64,000 nucleotides of DNA. Source: Angiostrongylus vasorum (taxonomy: Eukaryota > Nematoda > Chromadorea > Rhabditida > Metastrongylidae). A program made the translations under genes and the position numbers. The stretch covers positions 62,001 through 126,000 of the forward strand of contig JADANN010000095.1 of NCBI GenBank assembly GCA_018806985.1. Direction: 5' to 3'. The notes under the pieces are model-generated. The model saw only the letters and a program-made list of their open reading frames with translations, was not told where the DNA came from and did no database searches. Position 1 is the first letter of the stretch. Each line of letters opens with the position of its first letter. Positions 12,000 through 23,189 of this stretch are shown one piece after another.

Positions 12000-13865
12000 T
12001 CTTCTTGTTACAAAAAGTCGGTACGAATAAATAAAGGAAATGAACTACTCTCAAGAAAAGTGAATACCCTACAATTTGCATACATATATATGTCAGACAC
12101 TTTTCATTCCATCAGAGAGCGATCACAGATTTTAGTGATGGTTATTTAACTCGATACATATCGTCCTTCCTCATGTGCCTTCTTCCATTCTTGTTATCTT
12201 GCAGAATCCTTAACGACATGACATGACATAATAAACTTCTGCCATGTTTTTTTTTGACATAGCACTCATACATTTCTCTCTTGTACATCTGGGAAATGGA
12301 CTTACACCTTAAACTTCAAAGTCGCACACCATTTCCCATACGGAATAAGTGACACTTCCTAAACTCCGATATAAGTTTTTTTTCGGCAAGACTGGTATTC
12401 ATATCACTTTCAACATATCTTTATGGCATCCTCGTTATTACATGCTAGCACACTTGCAGTGATGAGCGGAGCCGTTCATGTGATAGGAAAACGACATATA
12501 AGACGAGAATGGTGGACTGGACAGGAACCCTGTGCAGTCAAGGGGGAAAAAAAGCAGAACGGCTTTAAGACGTTCGCCTTAATATGCTTTGGGTTCATAT
12601 TATCGTACTGCAGATGAGTACAAAGTGTAGATCACGGAATGATACCAATCATGGAATATATCGCATCTATGAGCAACGGAACATAGGAAAACGAAACTTC
12701 AGTACAACCTACCGTTCAAAAAAAAATGCAACTTCACTCTGTATACTCTCCCATTTTTACGATAACAGTAATCATTCCTAGTGTCATGTTCACGCCTTCT
12801 CGCTTAACCATAATTAGTTCACTAGGGCTTTTTACTAGGGATTGGTATTTTACTAGGGGTTCTCGTTTAAAATGTTTAATTAGTAAAATACGTCGTAGCA
12901 TGACGTCGTAGAATAATCTAGAGCAAGAAATCAATAAAGCGGCTTCACATTGTTTACCATAACAAAATGAAAGAAATAGAACACAAGCAACTTTGTAATA
13001 ACGTAGACGATTTCATCGTGATAAAAAGTCCATACACTAGAGGGTTAAAAGTGATGGTTGGTGATAGCAGCCTAATAGTTAGAGCTGGGCTTAAAAAAAC
13101 TCTGTGCAGTAAAACGAATCGGATTTGTCCCTGATGTCATTCTGGAACAAAATAAAAATTAGTCCCAGAAAAAAACAATAGATTAAGTAATAGAAGAAAA
13201 AACATATCATTTACAACAAACAGACCTTCCGTAGTTAATCCATCACGAGACGATCAATAGGAAAAACATAGTGCTCGTAGATCTGATCTCGCTAAACACT
13301 TCAGCAAGTACATTGTTGTGAAGTGGAAAACATGTATCTATTGTTTTCATGGTTTTGGGCGAATTCAATTTTACTATTTCCTGCATTCCTCAACTGAAGC
13401 GGAGCACGCCCTTTGGAGGTGTGAACTTTTAGGCTTCACTTCCTGCTTTCCATATCCTTCTGCACCTCGATGCAATTCGAGGGTAAATTTATGACGAAGT
13501 AACCGCAATTATGAGGTCTCCATTAGATAGAACATTGTTCACAAAAACTTGTACATCGCACGTGTATTCTGAAAGTTCCCTAATTATTTAAATGTTTTAT
13601 TGAGTTTTAATAAGTGCGTGGCAAAAAAGGAAGAAAAGAGAACTTGAAATAGTGTGGATGAACCAGAAGCAGGTGTCGAACTCTTGCATACAGCGAGGAA
13701 CATCTCGGGATTGCAGAGCTAAAAAGGAATTCAACAGTCCCAAGCCTAGGTCCATTAAGAGCGAACCTTTGCGATGGCAGAATCCAGAGAGCAACTCATT
13801 ACTAGTCCTTCTTCAAAAAACAGCATAGCAAAAATTCTTATAAGGAAGGTGCAATGACATTCCTA
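12000..13865. other. Unassigned intergenic DNA
   Basis: No gene recognised. A short imperfect direct repeat of TTTTACTAGGG occurs at about 12830-12860. Overlapping frames on both strands at 12423-12934 have no family match. Confidence 0.45.
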
Positions 13866-13871
13866 CCATTC

Positions 13872-14155
13872 AAGTGCGTGCATCGCAGTGATCGGAGGAG
13901 CTCTGAAATACACGTGGGATCGATCTCCACACCCAAGACTCACCAACTGTTCCATTCGCTTCCGGGTAGGCAAATTGGTAGCAGTCTTGTATGGGAGGAG
14001 AGCAGCACTGTTTCGGTACATTGGTAGGCCACCGAAAGTTATTCTAAAGGCTAGATATGCATTCATTCACCTCCAACGATGCTTAGCGAAATCGAATGCA
14101 TAGCACATCTCTCAGTGGTTGATCAATGCGAAGAGCTTCATCCTTTCTTATTTAT
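13872..14155 (+). repeat. SINE-A copy, full length
   Basis: Runs from GCATCGCAGTGATCGGAGG through ATCGATCTCCAC, GGCAAATTGGTAGCAGTCTT, GGTACATTGGTAGGCCACCG, AGATATGCATTCATTCACCT and AATCGAATGCATAGCAC to TTGATCAATGCGAAGAGCTT. It lies about 130 bases from the 3' end of the PLE at 14290. Confidence 0.9.
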
Positions 14156-14364
14156 CTTTTAAGCAACTGCAGCACATCAAGTAGTCCTGAGAAGCAACAA
14201 GAACGAAGAGCCGTTAGCAATACTAGCATGAATAGTTCCTAAGATCGACTTTCTGTTAGGCATTGGATTATAAATCTGTTGTTCTCTTTCTTACAGCAAT
14301 CACGAGGTTGTTATTAAGCACACGTTTAATTCCTCACAAATGTAACACATAGAACACAACGGTA

Positions 14365-14398
14365 GCTGACGTTTCGTCAGTATCGCCTTCTTCATAGC
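14365..14398 (-). ncRNA. Small hammerhead-like ribozyme motif of a PLE
   Basis: The reverse complement reads GCTATGAAGAAGGCG ... GACGAAACGTCAGC. The 3' core (GAAACGTC plus AGC) is conserved; the 5' core is degenerate (CTATGAA). Confidence 0.35.
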
Positions 14399-16187
14399 AT
14401 GGAAGGGCACACTAATATGTAATTTACTCGGTCAAACGCTTCAACAACGCGAATAGAGAGATGAAAATCTGAAGAATAATTATACACGATCACCGGCTTC
14501 TCGAAAAAAGCCACCGTTCTTTACCCTGCCTTCCAGCGAGGAAGAACAGCCGCTTGGAGTCGCATATAGTTTGATTACTGCACCACCCCACATCAAAAGT
14601 CAATTCTGAGATACGAGGCTAAATTACGTGTTATCTTAGGGCATTCTTCATTGCTATTCATTCCTGGATTTTTGGAATTTATCCAAAAAACCTCGAGAAA
14701 TTTGTGCGTTGGTGTTTTACTCTCCCGTGCGATGATAGCGACTTTTACATCAAAATCTTCTCTGCTATGTTTTTGTATCCTATGCGTGCTTAGTGGCGTG
14801 CCTTGTTTTCATTTTCGTTTGCTATCTAGGTGTTCTTTTATGCGGATACATAAAAGTCTGCCCGTTTCGCCGATATACTCGTCTCCGCAAAGTCCTACAA
14901 GAAATCAGGTATATCGTACATGAACTCATGCAGTCACCCTCTCTGCCGTAAGGGCAAATTACTCAATTTGGTGTTTCACACAGGCGGTTACGAAATAACT
15001 GACGACGTAGAGTATTTGGTGGTATTTCAACTATCGCTACCGATTCTTCTAGACCTGCCCTTCTTAAGCATCGCTTTAATAGCTACACTTATTTCATCGC
15101 TAATGAAAGGGCAAGATAAACGGGATCTTTTGTTTTGGCCAAACTGCTTTCGTTTTGGGCGCGTCGCTCTCCTTCTAAACTTATTTCGTAGGGATTACTA
15201 TTTCGTAGCCATTGGAGATGGCTATTCGCGCAGCCATGTTGCGCGATTGTTCCTTTAGTTTCCTAATTGTGCATACAGAAGTGGCTGTTCAAAACATGTT
15301 TTTCAAAAGCGCCCTCCTTGTGCGCTAAAAGTGGGAAGAAAGGAAATGAGCGAGCATGTTCTTGTTACTTGGTTTTCGTTACCACTTTGTAATGTAACCG
15401 CTCCTTGATAGGTTTATTTGAACGTTTAGAAACAGATGCCAGTTTCCCTCTCGGTTTCTCCAGAGAGAACTAGATACTCAGACTGCCCGTTCAATAATTC
15501 GAAACACTTGTCCATCTCCTTCTGCGTAGAGAAGACGACAACATAATCATCTATGCTGCAGTAGAGTAGTGGCCGGAGACCGACAACGGGGTTTCTACTT
15601 TAGACATAAACGCAATGGCAAGGTTTGGTGCCAGTCGCTGTCCCATTAGCAACACCCTTATTTGCGCGAAATATTTCCCAGACCGTCTGAAAATCGAGCA
15701 GTTTAGGCACGCCTTTAAGAGAGCCATAAGCTGCTGGATGGACAAGCCATGCATATTTATTCCTCCTTCGCGTTCAACAAGAAGTTCGAAGATGGCTTTG
15801 CATTGCGGAGTCAGTCGATACGTTGGTGTACAAAGCGGCAATGTCGAAAGACTCCATCACGTACACGTTATTAAGAGACGCGTCATGTAGACGTTCTAGA
15901 AACATTTGCGTGTTCGTGAGGTGAGCCGGAATATGTTTAAGCAACTGGGTTAGTATTAGGCTTAGAAACCAGCTTTATCCTATCCGTTGGTCCCGTCTAC
16001 ACAGCTGATGATTGGTCTAACCTTGAGTGATGACGGATCAGTTGACGCAAGATCATCAGGTGATACCAACTTATGTGTTTTTAATAAGTAGGTATAAAAC
16101 GGGGTATGTTGGTCTATAGACTTTAAAGTGCGAAATAACCGACGTAAGCCAGCCGCCTTTGCCACTTTGACCCACTGATTGTTTATT

Positions 16188-17160
16188 TTTCGTTATTACT
16201 TAGATACTTGGATACTTAGACGGTGCGTCTTCACGAGCTGTGCGGACCCCAGCACATATGCCATTCGTTCCTTTCTCTCGCAATCGTAATCCATGGTTGT
16301 GGTCTTGTTCGAGCATGGTAGCGGTTGCGAGTGTCGTACCTCGATCTGTAAAACAACTGCAGCTGCGGGTACAGCTGATTAGCTTTGTTTACGAACACGT
16401 CCGCCCAACGTGTAGGTGGTCCTCCTGGGGAGCGTTTGTATTCTCTTGCAGTCCACTCTACTGTTCTTTTCGTCCATCTGTCGTCCGTTCTTCTCATTAT
16501 GTGACCGGCCCATCTATGTTTCGCTATCGATGTATATTCTCCTGGATCTCGAAGATGTGGCAGATTTCGAAGGTCAGAGCTTCGCATTTCGGCTAGATAT
16601 TGAGAGTGCCGATTATATTTCAGAAGACATCGCTCAAGCGCTCTGTGAGTAGTGCGAAGCATTCTTGACGTAGTTGAAGTATCAACCCACGTCTCCGCAG
16701 CATAATAGAGCGCTGGGAGGACCGTAGAATCGAAGAGGTGAGCGCGGAATTTTCGGGTCCTTCAGTTGGTCGGTGGCTTCTTTGAGAGGCCCGAATGCGG
16801 CCCAAGCTGCTCTCCTTCTTCTATCTATTTTCTCCTTCATGTTGTTTTCCATGTTCATTGATCGCCCAAGTTATACGTACAAGGTGGTCTCTGCAATGAG
16901 AGAGCCATCGAATTCATTTTTTCCGCCTTCGCACCATGGGTTTGTCACGAACTGGGTCTTCTTTCGATTTATGCGAAGTCCGATCTTCTTCACCCACTTC
17001 GTTGAGCTCGTTTGATCATCATCTCTGCTTCGCTAGTACTTCTTGAGAAGATGACAATGTCGTCGGCAAAACGAAGGTTTGACAGGAAATTTTCCATCAA
17101 TACGTATGCCTTTCTCATCCCAATCGGTTTTTCTTTATTGGCTTTTTGTATTCTCTTCCA
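16188..17160 (-). mobile_element. RTE-A retrotransposon, 5'-truncated, nested in the PLE
   Basis: The minus strand encodes the end of an RTE reverse transcriptase: KGIRIDGKF, then LSNLRFADDIVIFS (FADD at 17059-17070), and FRAHLFDSTVLPA. Next come the tail-domain strings AKHRWAGHIMRRTDDRWTKR and GPPTRWADVF. The element ends ...GTCCGCACAGCTCGTGAAGA, then CGCACCGTCTAAGTATCC and a degenerate CCAAGT/CTAAGT tail. PLE coding sequence continues on both sides, which fixes the insertion. The 5' boundary is uncertain by about 30 bases, and the target-site duplication is unclear. Its 3' end matches SINE-B. Confidence 0.85.
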
Positions 17161-17977
17161 GATGATAGGCGATAAAGGGTAACATCACTAAGATATTCCT
17201 CAGTTATTTTATTATCTAGCTAACGGGGAATAACTACGAACTCTTCCCCCTTACCACTAACTAGATAGTCTAATGGTCTTTGAATTTATTAAATCTCTAA
17301 TTTCTTGCATGCCACAGTTTTGTGTGGCTGTAATGTTAGAGATAAATCTTCTATAGCGATAATGATTAAGGGTCTTGAGAAAGCCGTCCGACAACATGCG
17401 GAATTTTTGTGTCAATTCCGTCGTTGGGGTCTTGTTGTCTAAAAAACGTTCCGCGGAAGGGAGATGGTGGTGATGTCGCCGCCTCTTGGTTTTCACCTCT
17501 ATTTCATGTTTCTTGTTTGGTCTGATAGCGGAGTCGATCTTAAAGCTCATAAAGATTGCATGGCATCCTATACTAGCATGAATAATCTTAATCTAACAGA
17601 TATCACACAACATGACCTCTGCTGAAGAAATTTCGTGAGGGATCCACTGCAACGAATGACTTCTACGACGGTCATTTCGTTTTTGACAGTTCTTTTTGAA
17701 ACATGAAACAGTTTTGCTGATTTCCTTCCATGCAATCGGTGGCTCATCCAGTGCAAATGTTGCGAGTGTCCATCATTGTAGGGTACTCTTTCATAAATAC
17801 TTCACTTAGTAGTCTACAAAAACTTTTTTTTAAACGATCTTAGTTGGTAGGCGATGTAGTCTTGCTTTTGAACAGAGTCAGTACCACTAGCCTCTTGCCT
17901 TCAAACAGGGAACGGATGTTTGTGCTGTGCATGAACGCTCTAGCTCAGCACTTAGACAAGGGTTTTCGATAAAGATA

Positions 17978-18265
17978 AAGGACAAAGGGTTTCGGCGTTG
18001 GTCGATTCCTGAGGGTTGCGCTATGAATTCGACTTCATTAGGCATCGTTTGGAGGTGATTGAATGCATATCTGGCCTTTATAACGACTCGCGGTGGCCCA
18101 CCGATGTGTCGACCCAGTGCTGCTATCCTCCCAGACCAGTCCAGTACCAATTTGCCGACCCCGGAGGGATGGACGGCTGGTGGGCCATGGGCGTGGGGAA
18201 TGGATGGCACGTGTGTGTTGCAAGGTACCCCCCGACCACTGCGCCACCAGTGCCACTAGGCTTTT
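17978..18265 (-). repeat. SINE-A copy, full length
   Basis: The reverse complement contains the head GGTGGCGCAGTGGTCGG, CGGCAAATTGGTACTGGACT, GATATGCATTCAATCACCTC and GAATTCATAGCGCAACCCTC, and ends near AACGCCGAAACCC. Open frames across it are antisense noise. Confidence 0.9.
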
Positions 18266-18269
18266 CGAT

Positions 18270-18900
18270 ATAATGTGATAACAAGTCATTTATTTGATAC
18301 TTTTCAGAGTTGCTCAGTGTTCATAGTGTGTCTGCCCATCGATGCCCATCGATGCACTTCAACACAGTTTCTCTTTATAAACAGCTACCAAGTCTTATCC
18401 TCTCAACTATAACGGATGTCGACATTTTGGTTTATTGACGAAACTTAAAAAAGGTTGTTATAAATCTTCATTAAAGCTAAGGTTCCAACGGTGTCTCTTT
18501 CTTTAAAGGCACGGTGATTCTAGTTGAATGTCCACAGCATTTGTGCCCTTTGATGGTTTCTGCGCCAACTGTACTGGGCACTCGACTCCAATCAACGGTA
18601 CAACTCTGATGGGTGGGCAACCAAAGAAACGTTAGCTGTAATAAGTATTTATAGCAACCTCGTATAAGCACTTCGACAGATAGACAGCTAGCTCTACGAG
18701 GTTCAATGAAATTAAATTTAGTGGTTGTAACGGATATGCTGGAAATACTGCACAAAAACGTTTAGTACAACATTCACACGCACAATTTTCAACACCCTGC
18801 GTACAAATATCATTCTTAACGCACAAGCTCCAGTATTTACACCCAAAAATTTTCACATTTTACATTTTTGTCGTTGTTCAGCCGCAATCGATAACCTTGA
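18270..18900. other. Unassigned DNA with a cysteine-rich open frame
   Basis: The minus strand at 18632-18856 can encode a cysteine-rich stretch (CVKNDICTQGVENCACECC). It has no clear splice sites and I do not recognise it. Confidence 0.3.
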
Positions 18901-18914
18901 TGAATGTGTGAGAT

Positions 18915-19162
18915 AGTTCTAAAGCAACCACAAAGATGCTGATATATTCGAAAAACTTGCACCCAGGCCCAGATCGAACCACGATTTCCCTTTCCGGCGT
19001 CTCACGCATTACCCACTGCGCAACGGAGGCCTTGGCTTTTCGTCTCTCTCGCATAGTTTTCTATCAACCAGTGCCATCAGTGGTCACGCGTCAACGGCAT
19101 TGATCTGGAGAGCTCAAATCGGCAATGAACCCAGTTAAGCTGAGGCTGTAGTTATAACCACA
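18915..19162 (-). repeat. SINE-C copy
   Basis: The reverse complement begins ACAGCCTCAGCTTAACTGGG and continues through GCACTGGTTGATAGAAAACT. It then has a tRNA-like block GCCTCCGTTGCGCAGTGGG ... CGTGGTTCGATCTGGGCC, and ends TTTCGAATATATCAGCATC. The tRNA-like part, with A- and B-box-like strings, lies in the 3' half. Other copies: 51930-52190, 52258-52490 and a piece at 30178. Confidence 0.8.
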
Positions 19163-19189
19163 ATTTTAACCTATTATTTACTGCCTACT

Positions 19190-22100
19190 GTTCTTAATGG
19201 CAGGGTATCACCTGTGTCACCTGCAGTCCCGTTGATCGTCGAGTGACTCGAGCGAGTGCCAGTAAATCTTCTAATTTTTCCCGGTCGCATGCAAGAGTAG
19301 CAAGTGGATTCTGCTCGCTCTAGGGACTCGTAGAGCATCATTTCTTTCTTCTAGGCTTTCATGAAGAACTCTGACCTTCGGGTCGGTGGTCTTCCCGACA
19401 GTACGTTTGACATCCCAAGGAATCCAGTCACTAATGGCTCTTGTCCATCGGCTGTCATTCATACGCATTACGTGTTCGGCACACCTTACCTTCGACTGTT
19501 TGGCGTGTAGAACGGCATGCTTTTTTGATTTTTTGATCGTTGACGCAGGTCGGGGCTTCGGATCCCTTTCCTTATTACTTGCGTGACACGGGATGCTCCT
19601 AGCATAGTCATTTCGACTGCGCGTTCAATAATGCTGGGTGGACGTTTCATCCTGATTAAGCAGCCACCACGTTTCTGACTCATACGTTAAGGCACGAAGT
19701 ACGGTTGAGGGCGAAAAGGTGAGCAGGGAGTCGGGTGTTCTTTGTTCTCCTCTCTACATCCTCGATTGTCTTCAAAACTCCCATGCCGCCCGTTTCCTCT
19801 TGCTTAGCTCTGGACCTAAGTCGTTCAACGTGTTGATTTCCCGACCTAGATAGACATTACTGGAGCATTCGGAGATATTCGTTCCGTTGAGCGTGAATGG
19901 GGCATACGAAACCAATGCGTTCCTCATGAATATCTCTTTTTGATGTTTAGTTGAAGACCAACCTTTTCGCAAGCTTTGTCAAAAGTGGGCAAGCGTTCGT
20001 TCTACTTGGCCAATGTTTGGTGTTATAAGGACGATATCATCAGCAAACGCGAAGATGGTGTAACTGCCGACCATCGATTTTCACTCCCATGTTGATCCTA
20101 TTCCTAATGTTCGCATGACGTTCTCGAGGCTGGCGGTAAATAATTTTTAGCGAGATGATGTCGCCTTGCCTAACTCCTCTTTTTGACGTCAATGTTAATA
20201 TCGTTGTAGAATGGTGACATCTTGGTTGTGAATTTTTTTGTACAGCTCACAAAACTCTTCATATACTGAGTAGTGATTCTCTGACTATAAAGGGCTTCTA
20301 TAACTGCTTCTATCTCAGTTGAGCCCAAAGGCCTTCCTCAAATTGATTAAAGTTAGACAAAGCGGTCTTTTGCACTCTCGCGACATTTCAATGTGTGTTG
20401 TCGTATGGACGTGGTCCATCGTGCCAAATCTTTCGAAACGTTGCTTGCTCACATGGGTTGTCCTCTGTCAAGTGTTCTACCAATTCTGTTTAAGACGACT
20501 CGAGTGAAAAGTTTGTAGACGACAGACAGCAAGCAGATTGGGCGATAGTTGCCTATATCGTGTAGGTCACCGTTCTTGAACAATAACACGGTCTTGCTGG
20601 TATTCTACTGATAAGGGACCTTGCATTCAGACAGGTAACGTGTAAAGAGCCGAGCCAGTGTGTTTACGACGACTGGCGGAATATTTTTCAGGTGTGCGGA
20701 TTTTATGCTCTTCGGGCCTGCTGCTGTTCGATTTTTTCACAGACGAAATACTATTTCGGATTTCGGAAGAGAGAACCAGTGGTACGACACACCCATCCTC
20801 TTTAATTTTATATGAAGGTAGAAGAACGTGGCTATTGAAGAGATCTGAGCAGTAGCCGTGAATGATTTTCTCCATTGCCTTTCCGGACGCTGTAACTGAT
20901 CGGTCTGGTAGCCGGAGTGCAGTCGTCTTGGTCTTGTAATTGGCGAAATTTTGGTGGGCTTTGCGAATGGTTTTCTCAGTCTTTGAAGCTTCGACCATAA
21001 ATGTTGCTCTTCTCTTTTTAAGATCTTTTTTATCGTCTGTCTGCATTGTTTTGAAAGTTCGAACATTAGTTCTCGTTGCCTGCAGCTCGTGCAATTCGAC
21101 GCTAGCGTATCAACTCGAGTGTTTCTGGAGACAGACGTCTCGTGGTGACTTTCGAACTCTCAGCTTTCATAGCGCTAATGTGAAAGTGTTGAATGAGCCT
21201 ATCGTATTCTTCGTCCATGTTATCGACAACGGCATCTTCCCAACAGCCGACTAATGAGCTGAATAAGCCCAGTTTATGGTGATTCTGGGAGTTCGGTTTT
21301 TGAATTTAGCGGTTTTTCTCCTTTCCGCGAGAAATAGAATCTTGCACGAAGGAGTCCGTGGTCTGATCCTGTGTAGAATTTTGGGACAACAGCGACATCG
21401 GTTAGGGCAAAACCTTCTATTTACTATTATGTGGTCTACTTCGTTATGGTACTCTTAATTGGGAGACTCCGACGTCCGGCGTTGAGGGTGGGGCTTCTGG
21501 AATTGCGAGATACCTTGGATGGTCTTGGTCGCCGTGATAAACTCAGAAAGCCGCTAACCCTGTTCGTTTCCCTTCCAATCCGTGGGTCCCAATGTGACGT
21601 TCTTCAGACGTTGTTCTTGGTGCAATCTTGGCGTTGAAATGTCCAATAATGACCTTGAAGATTGTATGGTTTTCTCTGCAGAACTTCTCCAAGTCCATTT
21701 AGAACGCTTCGCCTTCTCCTTCGTCATAGGTTAATGTAGGCGCTAAACGACGAAGATTGTCAAGGCCGGAATTGATCCACATCTTCTTCATCGTAAACAT
21801 ATGATTCGGGTTGTAAGTTGTTCGCATGGATCGATGTTCATGGACAAACTCGTGTTGACGAGTACTCCGACGCCGCCAACTCCTCTAGTGTCGCGTGTTC
21901 CGAGGAACAGTTGTTCTCCGGTGTCATAGACGGCGTTGAATGGGTGGCGTCGTCTCGTCTCGGCCAGTCCGATGGCATCTTACCTCATCTTTCTCGCTTG
22001 CATGATCAAGTCTTCTATTGAGGACTCGGATGCAAGTGTAGTGTAAAGAGATTCTCTCCTTAGTTGTTTACGATCCAGGCAGGTTTCATTGGCCCTGAGA

Positions 22101-22612
22101 ATTTAGCAGGCTCTCCTTACTCGTCCTATCCAACGCTGCCGAATGGGGAGCTCCTTCGGAGTCAGTGGAATGAAAGCCCGTTTCTTTTACTGCTTTTAGC
22201 TTTTTGATGGACACGTATAACTTGCTGAGCTCTGAACGTGGTGGCTGGGTGTGGTGTACTCATGGTTAGCTTACTTGTCTCTTCCAGAGTAGACATAAAG
22301 CTTATTTGTTGGAGGCCACTCCTTACCGCCTACCACATGCTCCCATGTCAGTGGATTGCAGGCTTTTGACCGAATTGACTAATTGCTGTAATAATCCGCA
22401 TAAGCGATAATATACTCACGCGCGCGTGCATGAATATGCCTCGTAGATACAGAAAGCATGTCCAATATTAACGCAGCGGAAACAGGGAGTTCATTCCTGA
22501 GTCTAAGGAGAGCAAAGCTCGCTTCTGGACTGTGTTTAACCTCCTATTCGCCACTTGCGGACGCGCCACAATGGCTCACGACTAAACGGCTCTAATCTTT
22601 CATTTGAGTGAG
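19190..22612 (-). mobile_element. RTE-B retrotransposon, nearly full length, inactive
   Basis: Colinear over about 3.4 kb with the copy at 32745-36150. Minus-strand frames include a 5' region (AATTCGGTCAAAAGCCTGCA near 22370) and AP-endonuclease pieces around 21800-22000. RT pieces at about 20600-21100 include ANYKTKTTALRLPDRSVT. A local FADD coding sequence at about 20035 has a frameshift next to it. The C-terminal region includes RMNDSRWTRAISDWIPWDVK (about 19400-19470). The 3' tail is GGTGACACAGGTGATAC. Many stops and frameshifts. The element follows the usual RTE order of endonuclease then RT. Confidence 0.85.
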
Positions 22613-22679
22613 GTTATTTACCTTAAGGCTTACGGAGAGTCGGTTTTTGAGTTATTAAGAGACGCTGGATAGTAATTCA

Positions 22680-22860
22680 ACAGCCCAAGCAGACATTTCT
22701 TGAATAGGCCTCTTTAGGAGCCGTTTTCGCAGCTGTGCCTGGCTTGTAGAGCAGGAAGGGCAAGTTAAACGAAACTTTATTTTCGTCGACCCTATCGTTT
22801 CGTGATATTCCCATTCCTCTAGGCGTATCTGGATAAGCTAAGGTTTCCTTCATCAACACA
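22680..22860 (-). mobile_element. Possible PLE fragment
   Basis: The minus strand encodes ENKVSFNLPFL and AKTAPKEA, resembling the PLE string KVPFTLPFISNDVGATIK seen near 58540. It abuts the 5' end of RTE-B. Too short to be sure. Confidence 0.3.
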
Positions 22861-23189
22861 GCTCATTATATTCTTAATTATAGATCCTTTATTCCTCCAA
22901 TCCTTGCGCACCTATTTTGACTTGCTATTTTCGGCTAAAAGTAAGCGACATTTTCTTCAATTATAAATGCCTAGGTCTTCTGCCACTCATTTTTGTACAT
23001 GGGGAATTTTCAACCTGCTAATTAGAGCTAAACTAAATTTTTTCTTAATCCGGTACACTTCACTGCAACGTTTTCTCAATTATTGAGAAATTTTGTAGTT
23101 AACAAGTTTATTGGTTTCATAAGGTAACGGTATAAAATACCACACAAATGCATTGCCCATCATAAAGAGCTCGTGAACGACTTCTCGCT

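Larger units (their letters stand above)
14290..17560 (-). mobile_element. Penelope-like element (RT + GIY-YIG), interrupted by RTE-A
   Basis: Longest PLE in the window, on the minus strand and 5' incomplete. From its start: an N-terminal frame with ATG near 17550, IRDLINSKTIRLS near 17270, and EEYLSDVTLYRLSS near 17180. The RTE-A insertion follows. Then come NNQWVKVAKAAGLR (16185), FYTYLLKTHK, RPIISCVDG, and RT motif A SFDIAALYTNVS (about 15821-15856). MGQRLAPNLAIAFMSKVE is at about 15597-15650. RT motif C SIDDYVVV at about 15540-15557 still shows both aspartates. A GIY-YIG endonuclease remnant (DEYIGETGR) lies at about 14855-14890. The 3' end carries a hammerhead-like motif. Several frameshifts and stops make it non-functional. 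The RT plus GIY-YIG order is that of canonical PLEs. Confidence 0.85.

Noticed and set aside
19190..19260. SINE-A mobilised by RTE-B through a shared 3' end
   Set aside because: Only GATCAACG is shared, which is too short.
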